Source: a virus
DNA: 34,442 nucleotides
Direction: 5' to 3' (one strand)
Virus record (IMG/VR): IMGVR_UViG_3300029267_001811
Location: 1 to 34,442 of that record
Of the stretch, positions 23,090 through 30,900 are shown one piece after another (positions within the stretch are counted from its first letter, which is position 1; every line of letters begins with the position of its first letter). Below the pieces are notes generated by a model, which did no database searches, had not been told where the DNA came from, and saw only the letters and a list, made by a program, of their open reading frames with translations. The translations under genes and the position numbers were made by a program.

Positions 23090-23965
23090 TCAGAAGTCTT
23101 CCTCGTTGTCCGTGTCCGTACCCTCTCCGGACTTACTGTAGTTCCCATCCGTCAGCTGTTGAATGGGTACGATCTTCGCGTCAGCCAGCTTCACACGGAA
23201 CCGCTGGAACTGCCGCAACACGTCGCGCAGTGCAACCTCGCTGCGGCGCATGATTACGTCTGCTTTCTCGATAGTGATCATACAGTTTTTGAGCGCCATC
23301 GTCGTCTCGACCGTGGCCTTCTCGTGCTCCAGCTCCAGGGCGTGCTTGAATGCGATCTGTCCGATCCTGGCCGATGCTTCGGCCGTGTTGAACGTACCAT
23401 ACGGACCAGAGATGTTCACCACCCACGGCATGTGTTTTGAGGCCAAGTCGCGGGGGGTCTGCACGCCTTGAACGTAGGAGTTCCCAAAGCGGCGCTTTAG
23501 GTAGTCAACCCAAAGAGACTGCGGCATCAATGAGCGGTTCCAAAAGTAGTGTGCGTAGGCCAGGACACCCTGTTCGGACAATGCAATGGCGGTGTACTTC
23601 CGCAACCGGTTGGCTATCTGGTGATGAGGCATGCTGGACAGAAGCATCGGCTCGAGCTTCTCACGTAAAAAAACGTCGAGGAGGATGAGCTGAGCCTCCT
23701 TGACGGCCGGCGTTGGATTCCACATGTCGTAGATCTTATGCTTCTTCAAATACTCCCTGGTCGGTCGGTGGCGTGGATTGTCCGGCTGATAATCGTCGGG
23801 CCTGGGCTCCATCGTCTGTGACAGAGACTCGAGGTAGGATATATCGACACAGTCCAGACCCAAGTTGATCAACTTGGCCCGCACTTCATCCACGTCCGGA
23901 TCTTCTTGTGCCGAGAACAAGAAGCGGATGAAGAACTCGCTGGGGCTACGGTACTCTTCAATCAT
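23090..23965 (-). CDS. Helical protein near terL, possible small-terminase-like, 291 aa
   Basis: Mostly helical, with no membrane segment. Residues about 100-150 contain a helix-turn-helix-like stretch (SSMPHHQIANRLRKYTAIAL, followed by VLAYAHYFWNRSLM), a pattern seen in some phage DNA-recognition or small terminase proteins. A long helical region follows (about 215-265, KADVIMRRSEVALRDVLRQF), and the C-terminus is acidic (TDTDNEEDF), as in several DNA-packaging subunits. Gene position before terL would agree with a small terminase. This remains a hypothesis. The ATG overlaps the stop of the 668-residue gene as ATGA. Confidence 0.6.
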   Translation of the reverse strand: MIEEYRSPSEFFIRFLFSAQEDPDVDEVRAKLINLGLDCVDISYLESLSQTMEPRPDDYQPDNPRHRPTREYLKKHKIYDMWNPTPAVKEAQLILLDVFLREKLEPMLLSSMPHHQIANRLRKYTAIALSEQGVLAYAHYFWNRSLMPQSLWVDYLKRRFGNSYVQGVQTPRDLASKHMPWVVNISGPYGTFNTAEASARIGQIAFKHALELEHEKATVETTMALKNCMITIEKADVIMRRSEVALRDVLRQFQRFRVKLADAKIVPIQQLTDGNYSKSGEGTDTDNEEDF

Positions 23966-25968
23966 GCCTGTGGATGCTGGTTTAACTCTCTGAGCCCGCC
24001 AGTCACCTTATCCAAGTGCTGCACGACGCGCTCGAGAGCCCCAGTGTCCACTGTCGACAGACCGAGCCTTGAAGCGATCAACAGCTCGCTGAGCTTGCTG
24101 AGTACGTCCTCGAACTCGGGCAGGTAGGATACGAAGGTGCTGATGTTCTCTGGGTTCAGGAACCCTACCGACAGCACTTTGTCTACCGACATGGGATCGT
24201 CCAAGGCCGCTGCTTCCTTCAGTAGCAGGGACTTGATACGAGGCATGTTCTCGATGAACGTGCGGGCCTCCGCCTTCGCCGCAGCGTACTTCTCAGATGC
24301 TAGAGTGACCGGCCTCACTCCTTCGATTGAACACCATCGCGAAGCCTTGCGGGCCTCCGCGAGCTTTTCTTTTGCTGTGGATGGATGGACCCCCAGAAGT
24401 GCCATGTTAAACACGGTCTGATCTTGGTCGACGTACTGGTGTCGGACCCCAGCGCTGGCCAACTTCTCCATCGGCTTGCCACGCATGCTGTAAACGCCAG
24501 ACTGATCGTACATCACCTCGATCCGATCTAGCGAGCCGCGCACCTGCGCCGTCTTGGTGAACTCGTCGGCACTATCGGCCAGCTTGGTCATGTTCCTGAG
24601 TGGCAGCCACCCGCAGTCTTGGGGAATGCCGTAGACCCCGTCTCCGATCTCTGCGACCTTGTTCAGCCCTTCCACCTTGCGGATGCGAGCAGCGTCGCCC
24701 AACATCGTGGAAACCTGAAACTCGTCTGTTCCATCCGGCCCAACGCCGTGCCCCTTGATGTCCATCGGGACGATGGCCACGGCCCCACCCTGGCGTGCCA
24801 GGTAGAAACAACCGAATCCCTCCGGCTCGCCATCGATCAGATTTGTGCCCTTGCCTACCGGGCTGGCGGCGATGTTCTCCTGCACACCTGACTGGGACCC
24901 GTTGGAGAAGATGGCAAGCGCCAGGTTGACGCCCCCCAGATCGACGCAGCGTGGAAAGACCCACCCCACGAGCTCCTTGCCGTCCTTGGTCCTGACCTTA
25001 TACTCGCCGAACTCATCGACGACCTTGATCTTAGCATCGGACAACGAGTCGCGGACGACCGGGTCGGTGGAGATAGTAACGGTCCCGTCCCGCTCAACGT
25101 TCTTGACGACGTCCTTGCCGACGATGGACTCCGCATCCGGACGGGTGACCTCGTTTTCCTCTGGGGCGAGAGTGTCTGGCGCGGCGGTCTTAATCATGAA
25201 CCCGCCGCGCGACTTGGATACCTGGATCACCTTCGGCCGAACGAGCCCCATCGCTATCTTGGTCAGCTGCCTGTCCGACAGAGCTTTACGTGGTCGCGCC
25301 AGCTTTGCCATGAAGCCCGCGGTCGCCTCGTTTCTGAGGATGGCGGCTTGCAGCGTAGGGTCAGCGTTGAGTTGATCTTCCACACGCTTTACGTCCGCCT
25401 CCTTGATGGTGTTGTGGATTGCGTCCACGAGCGGGATGTTTGCCGAGGCGGTCTTGCCCTGCTCCATCGTGCCCACGCGGCTGTTCCCGCCCAGGCCGAA
25501 TCCCCCCGAACGGTACGGTGGGAACAGCGTGTTCATCATGTCCTGGTCGCCTGGCCGTTTGGCCACGGCCTCGAACAGCTGTGGCCGGAACATGGCCTTG
25601 CGGAGGCGGTGCTCGGTCAGTGGCATAGCTTTGCCGCTGCTCAGGAAGACGTCCAGAGGGGAAAGTTTGCCCTCCTTGATAACAACCGGGATCAACACCT
25701 TGTTCACGCCCTGGACATACTCCGGGACAGAGTGGTCCTGGGGGCCCACGGCCTGGCGGGTCTTCAGCTCGACGGCTCCCATCCCATACCTACGTTCCGG
25801 GTCCAGTTCGTTCATGATGACCTTGGCCGTGAACTCACCGGCGTACGGGGCCTGACGAAACAGCTCGTTGACGATTTCCGCCTGCCACTCGTCCGGGTTC
25901 TCGGACAGCCTGGTAAAGGCCGCAGCAAACTTGGGTAGGCCATTTGGATCATCCAGGAAAAGTTCCAT
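23962..25968 (-). CDS. Large unrecognised virion-region protein, 668 aa
   Basis: Not a family I can name. Residues about 65-170 form a folded region with LSPLDVFLSSGKAMPLTEHR and FRPQLFEAVAKR, followed by a Gly-rich linker (FGLGGNSR). The centre (about 300-460) is beta-rich (VERDGTVTISTDPVVRDSL, GWVFPRCVDLGG). The C-terminus is helical. K-x-A tripeptides are frequent (GKTA, TKIA, IKTA, NKVA, TKLA, TKTA, EKLA), as in the other virion proteins. TAGGAG precedes the ATG. Between spike and terminase genes it is likely a structural or internal protein. It lacks an obvious portal pattern, although that possibility cannot be excluded. Confidence 0.65.
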   Translation of the reverse strand: MELFLDDPNGLPKFAAAFTRLSENPDEWQAEIVNELFRQAPYAGEFTAKVIMNELDPERRYGMGAVELKTRQAVGPQDHSVPEYVQGVNKVLIPVVIKEGKLSPLDVFLSSGKAMPLTEHRLRKAMFRPQLFEAVAKRPGDQDMMNTLFPPYRSGGFGLGGNSRVGTMEQGKTASANIPLVDAIHNTIKEADVKRVEDQLNADPTLQAAILRNEATAGFMAKLARPRKALSDRQLTKIAMGLVRPKVIQVSKSRGGFMIKTAAPDTLAPEENEVTRPDAESIVGKDVVKNVERDGTVTISTDPVVRDSLSDAKIKVVDEFGEYKVRTKDGKELVGWVFPRCVDLGGVNLALAIFSNGSQSGVQENIAASPVGKGTNLIDGEPEGFGCFYLARQGGAVAIVPMDIKGHGVGPDGTDEFQVSTMLGDAARIRKVEGLNKVAEIGDGVYGIPQDCGWLPLRNMTKLADSADEFTKTAQVRGSLDRIEVMYDQSGVYSMRGKPMEKLASAGVRHQYVDQDQTVFNMALLGVHPSTAKEKLAEARKASRWCSIEGVRPVTLASEKYAAAKAEARTFIENMPRIKSLLLKEAAALDDPMSVDKVLSVGFLNPENISTFVSYLPEFEDVLSKLSELLIASRLGLSTVDTGALERVVQHLDKVTGGLRELNQHPQA

Positions 25969-26020
25969 TGTTCCTATCTCCTAGGCGCGAGTCTACAACT
26001 TCCGCGCCGGTTTGTCACGA

Positions 26021-26380
26021 TCAGCTCGTGGGAATCTGGTCTACGGCTGTTGATGTCGTCGATCCCCCGCCCGTGACGAAGTCAGATCTGAGCTGATTGT
26101 ACTGCGCTATCAGCTCGTTGAGCTTCGTCACCATTGGGTCGTCCATGTATCCTACTACATGTTCATGCACCGATTTGGCAATAGATTTTGCCAGTGCCGT
26201 GGCGTTCTGCCTGTCCATATACACGTCACCCTTGGTCTGCACGACAGATACATCCGTCCCACCTCCCTGCCGAGGCTCTTGCTTCACCTCGTTCTTCGTG
26301 GCCACGCTCTTGGCCACCGGCTCGAGCTCCTGGAGATACTTCTTTAGCGCGTCCTCCAGGCCCTGCTGTGATACCTTCAT
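26021..26380 (-). CDS. Small protein after the spike gene, 119 aa
   Basis: Not recognised. The N-terminus is a charged helix (LEDALKKYLQELEPVAKSVA), partly like the tag-bearing N-termini elsewhere. A Gln/Gly-rich linker leads to a beta-like hairpin (TDVSVVQTKGDVYMDR) and a C-terminal helix (MVTKLNELIAQYNQLRSDF), with a Gly/Ser/Thr tail. The ATG overlaps the spike stop codon (ATGA), so it is translationally coupled to the spike and may be its partner, chaperone or a baseplate component. Confidence 0.6.
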   Translation of the reverse strand: MKVSQQGLEDALKKYLQELEPVAKSVATKNEVKQEPRQGGGTDVSVVQTKGDVYMDRQNATALAKSIAKSVHEHVVGYMDDPMVTKLNELIAQYNQLRSDFVTGGGSTTSTAVDQIPTS

Positions 26381-27603
26381 GGTGTCAACACTACCTTAGA
26401 AGAGAGTATTGTGGCCAGTTGTGGTGCCTGCTCAGATGGGGCCCTTGGTGCAGGATGCGTATGGCTTGCCAGCCACGTCAACAGTTTGACGCCCAGCACA
26501 GCTGGTTCCGACGGGGCTTTTCCGAGCATGACCATGGCCGCCTTAATCGTCTTTGTTCCCGTTATGTCCTCCAAGCTCGATAGCGCATTCAGCGTGTGTG
26601 TAGTCCTTGATCGTTCCTGAATGCTGTTCGCCTCGACCGATCTAGCGCCTGTCACGCTGAGTGTATCCGTACCTTGGACTGTGTAGCTCCTGCCGCCTTG
26701 GATGGTATAGCTGAGGCTTCCCTCCATCGTGAACGTCTGATTCCCGTTCACATCAATGGTCATCTTCAGCTTAGATCCAGTAACAGCACCATCATTGACC
26801 TGGATTCCCTGCGGAGCGATCTCCATCTCGTATCGCACCGTATCCGAGATGTGACCCACCTTAATCTGGACGTCAGCCTTATCATTCTGAGCCTTGTCTC
26901 TGATCGTCATTCGATACAAGATAGGAGCGAGACCGGCCGGGTCATTCTGCTGGCGTTGAACGGCCCAGGTGGTTAGCCCGCCGGGCGTTATCATCTCGTA
27001 GTTTTCACAAAACTGGCGGAGGCAGTTGAGGATGGGGACGTAGACCGTCTGACATGTCGGGGTAGAGCCAATCTGGATTACTCCACCGCGTTTCAGCACG
27101 ATGAAGTTTTTGTCCCGGGTACGAAGCATGATGTCCCCGGGATTCAGAAACGGCCTGCCTCCTCTGGCCGAAGCTGAGTTCGTCGTCTGCCCGGCCCCCG
27201 TCGACATTGAAGTGGTCGGCGTCGTCCCCGTCTCCTCCTCAGCGTTCGCCGCTTCCCCAGCCCGGTCTGTGAGATTGTCGAGTTGTGCTCCCTCGAGTTC
27301 AAACGATCCCAAAAACGCAAGGATGAATGGGGTGGCTTCGTCAGACAGCTTTGCCAGTAGACAAATCGATCCGACCTCGGGCATTGCATAGATACCCTCC
27401 CCGTTCTCTGTGTGGAAGTACGGAGAGGCCACCTGCAGTTCGGTGTGGTATTCGTTGTCCTGCTCGGTCAGTACATCGACAGTCCAGTTACGTAGGTTGA
27501 CATTGGTGACGGCGGCTTTATGGATCCACGCGGGTCCGTGTTCTGCCGTGGTCGGTGAGTTGTCAGTACTCACCATGCGGGGGGGACCGAGAACCTCCGC
27601 CAC
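26377..27603 (-). CDS. Baseplate spike / gpV-like puncturing protein, 408 aa
   Basis: Residues about 30-105 form an OB-fold-like domain typical of gpV/gp5 baseplate spikes: VTNVNLRNWTVDVLTEQDNE, ELQVASPYFHTENGEGIYAM, PEVGSICLLAKLSDEATPFI, ending FLGSFE. A Ser/Thr/Gly linker follows. Residues about 155-340 run as short beta strands, including SLSYTIQGGRSYTVQGTDTL, suggesting a trimeric beta-helix needle. The C-terminal part contains LTWLASHTHP, the HxH motif common in spikes. Such proteins pierce the host outer layer when the sheath contracts. The start is GTG at 27603 with only a weak GGGGTG ribosome site. It lies between the small Gly-rich protein and a coupled small gene. Confidence 0.75.
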   Translation of the reverse strand: MAEVLGPPRMVSTDNSPTTAEHGPAWIHKAAVTNVNLRNWTVDVLTEQDNEYHTELQVASPYFHTENGEGIYAMPEVGSICLLAKLSDEATPFILAFLGSFELEGAQLDNLTDRAGEAANAEEETGTTPTTSMSTGAGQTTNSASARGGRPFLNPGDIMLRTRDKNFIVLKRGGVIQIGSTPTCQTVYVPILNCLRQFCENYEMITPGGLTTWAVQRQQNDPAGLAPILYRMTIRDKAQNDKADVQIKVGHISDTVRYEMEIAPQGIQVNDGAVTGSKLKMTIDVNGNQTFTMEGSLSYTIQGGRSYTVQGTDTLSVTGARSVEANSIQERSRTTHTLNALSSLEDITGTKTIKAAMVMLGKAPSEPAVLGVKLLTWLASHTHPAPRAPSEQAPQLATILSSKVVLTP

Positions 27604-27606
27604 AAA

Positions 27607-27987
27607 TCACCCCAACAGCTTCTTGCCGGCGTACAGCCCGCCCGCGGCCAACGCCGGGACTGCTGCCATCTGGCCGTATGGTGATCGAGCGAGGGCCTTC
27701 AGCCCGCCGAACATATTGCCACCGCCTTCGACGCCTTTCACTGCGACGGGCTTTGCGCCAGATCGATAGATCTGCTTGATGTGTCTGCTTACCCCCCCAG
27801 CGCGGCGAGCCCCTGCTCCTCCAATGGCACCGAGGAATCCACCCTGCCGGCCAACGTTGGCCATGCCGACCCCAAGTCGGCGCACACCACCGGCCAGGAA
27901 GCGGAGCGGGGCAAAGCCCTGCTTCTCGATTTCTGACAGCTCGCTGAGGAACGCCGTCGCCATCTTGGTCATGTGTTCTTGATTCAT
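27607..27987 (-). CDS. Small Gly-rich protein with tag-like N-terminus, 126 aa
   Basis: The N-terminus ATAFLSELSEIEKQGFA is a variant of the FYDELEKI tag seen elsewhere. The remainder is basic and Gly/Ala-rich with zipper-like spacing (GGFLGAIGGAGARRAGG and AAVPALAAGGLYAGKKLLG), so it may insert in a membrane or bind DNA. AGGAG lies six bases before the ATG and overlaps the end of the polymerase gene. Its place between the polymerase and the spike suggests an internal or tail-tip virion protein. Function unknown. Confidence 0.65.
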   Translation of the reverse strand: MNQEHMTKMATAFLSELSEIEKQGFAPLRFLAGGVRRLGVGMANVGRQGGFLGAIGGAGARRAGGVSRHIKQIYRSGAKPVAVKGVEGGGNMFGGLKALARSPYGQMAAVPALAAGGLYAGKKLLG

Positions 27988-27996
27988 CTCGGTCTC

Positions 27997-30900
27997 CTAG
28001 TATGGTTTCTTCTTTCCGAATTCAGCTGCGTAGGCAAGCGCTGGGATCGGATGCTCTCCGTGGATATTGCTGCTCCATCCTTGGTTCGCCGCATCGACGA
28101 CTGTACCAGCAAGCTGCTCATGGTTCAATCTTGCCATCCAGTCTGTCTGCATGTCGAGCGGCAACGTTTTGACCCCCTTCAACACCGGCCTGTGTGCGAT
28201 AGGCTTCTTTCCCTGCGCGACCAGCTTCTTGTTGAGCGCTTGGAGCTTGGACGTAGGGGCGAAGTCGCCTCGAATGAAGTCCGACTGTCCGCCCGGGTCA
28301 GAAACCTTGGTCAGGTTCGTCATACTCTTGACGACGGTCTCGATGTTCCTCCGACGTATCCCCTGCTGCTTGTACAGATCGTACATCTGTCCGGCCAGGT
28401 ATCCCTGCACCTTGTTCACTCCCGCCAGGGGCAACAGCTCGTTCGGGTTTATCGGACCGGCCGAGAGGGGAGCACCCTTTTGGATCTGCATACCACGCGT
28501 CAGCTTTCTGGCCCTGTCCCCCACAAACGTCAGCGGCTCGCCCCGGTTTTGTGGGACATAGTGGCGTACTTCTTTATCTCCCGCCGAGATGAACACGTTG
28601 CTCCCGCCAGCAGGATCTTTTTGGATCTTGGTTATCCTCCCGTTGACTGAGCTGAGAGGAGCAGACCCAGGGATGTTCTGGTGCATCTGAACGAGCTGCT
28701 GCACCCGGTTGAACTCGTCCGTCAGTGCGGCCTTCTGCTTCCCCGCCGCGCCGACAGGGGCCACCCCGCCTTCGTGGAAGGTCCGCATGGCGAGCTGAGT
28801 TGCCCGCTCGCCGATGGCTTGGGCGCTGATGATGCCGACGTTCCGGCCGGTGGGTGGGGGAGCCCCATCCTCATCGTTACCATAACACCGAGCACAAATC
28901 CCCGTTCCGCTGTGCTCACATCGGAGCGGAGAACGAACGACGACACGGCCGACGCGGTTGTTCCTGAGACTGTCGCGAACACCGGGAGTGATCAAGGTCC
29001 CTGCCTTGAAGGTCTTGCGTCCTGACTTGGTGTCCTTTGCCAGGTATCGATCTAGCACGTCGCGCTCTTCTATAGGGAGTGTGATCCCCTTCTTGGTCCC
29101 GCAGTCCTGCTCCCCGATGGCGTTGTTCATCACCGAGTTGATTACCTGCTTGGTAAAGTACCCAGGCTCCTGGACAGACTGGACCTTCTGTACAACGCCC
29201 TTGCGCGCCCCGGACATCTGCGTCCAGTAGTCGCCCACATCGATGCCCTCAGAGTAGGACTTGCGGATTGGATCTGGAATGACCTTGCCCTTGGCGTTCA
29301 TCATCAGCATCGGAGCCATGGTGATTTGACGGTACGCGCCCATCTGCGGTTTGATCCCCGCCTTCAACATTTGAAATAGCTCAGTAGGGTTTTTGGCGTG
29401 GTCGATTTCGGCAGCCTTGATCATTGCCTCCGATGCTTTGTCGTAGATCTGGATCGCCTTCTTCTGCTTTTGCTCCTTCGTCCCCTTCCCCGACATGATC
29501 TCCTTCACCTTGGCGTCCGCGGACTTTAGGATGCGGTCCCGCAGCTTCTTGTCGGCGCGGAGATCTTCGAGGCCAAGCGAAGAAGCGGTCTGCGTGGCGT
29601 AGCTGTTTCCGAGGTCTTTGATCTTGTTGACGACTTCGCCGAATGACCCCTTGTGATCTTTCGCCAAGCGAGTCAGCAGCTCCGTCTGCCCCTTCCCGTC
29701 CAGTGGGGTCTTCCCGCTCATCACACCGCCGCGCATGGATTGAGGTAGCGCGTTGGCTACCAGAGCGCGCCCAATGGTGGTCTGCTGTCCGCCAATCTTG
29801 ACCACATCAGTCATCCCCACGGATCCTGCTGAGGCAGCCCTCGCAGCTTCGGCCACGGTCTTGAACGCCTTGTCCGTCCGCTTGCCCTGCTGGGTCAGCT
29901 TGTAGAGCCCAAGTTGACTCTCCTTCGTCGGCTTGTACATCAAGCTTCCGGTAGCGGGACTGAAAAGGTTCCTGGATGGATACATCTTCCGCGCCTCGTC
30001 CACCGCCTCGGAGGTCAGAGGAACGAATGCCGCCATGGTGTCCCACACCACCAGCCCACCATTGACCGCGAAGATCTTGGTAGTAGGCACGACCAAATCG
30101 TATACGGTCGTCTTTCCCTTATCTTCGACTTCTTTCACGTAAGACCATCGGACATCAGATTTCACTAAGGATGACCAATATGCTTCCAGTGCGTTTTCCA
30201 AATTCAGATAGGGGACCATTCTGAGCGCCGTGTCTCTGGAGACCCTCGGACGTCTCTTATTTTTTGACGCCAACGTAGCCAGCGATCTACAGAGCTTTGG
30301 GTCTTTTTTGAACACCACACTCTTCTTACTGATCATGCCGCGTAAGATCGATATCGGCACAGGAACCACGTCCCGATCATCCTTGGACAGCGGGTTCGCT
30401 GCCAGTTTGATCAACGTATCCGAGTAAGCAGCGAGGCGCAACTCCCCAGCCAGCTTCTCAATATCTACGGTGCTGAATGAGATGACATAGTTGATGTGCC
30501 TCTGCGCCCTATTCGCACGGGGGTAGACTGGTGACACAGAGCAGCGAACATTTAGCAAGTGACACAAATATCGGACGTCTTCCATCAGCTGGTGGGAGCT
30601 GGTGGAATACGAAGCCAGGAACTGCTCCTTCGTTTTAGACCTGCTCCAGGAAAGTGTCCCATCCCCATCCAACAAGCCGGACAATACACCGAGCAAGGCA
30701 TCTCTGGAATAGTCGCCGATGTCCTGTGGTAGGCGCTTGTATAGTGCTGCCCGCTTATTCTTTAATTCGCCGCTCCGCGTTCCATCCCGTAGATAAGATC
30801 TGTACTCTACGGTGTAGCACCTCATGAACAGGTCTTTGATCTCTCCCCCCACGGTGTAGTGATCTTTGACGCTATGCTCTGAGAAATCGGTCGGTGCCTT

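Noticed and set aside
22564-23148. Longer version of the 170-residue protein starting at ATG 23148
   Set aside because: It would overlap the upstream gene by 59 bases, and the strong AGGAGG site precedes the GTG at 23076.
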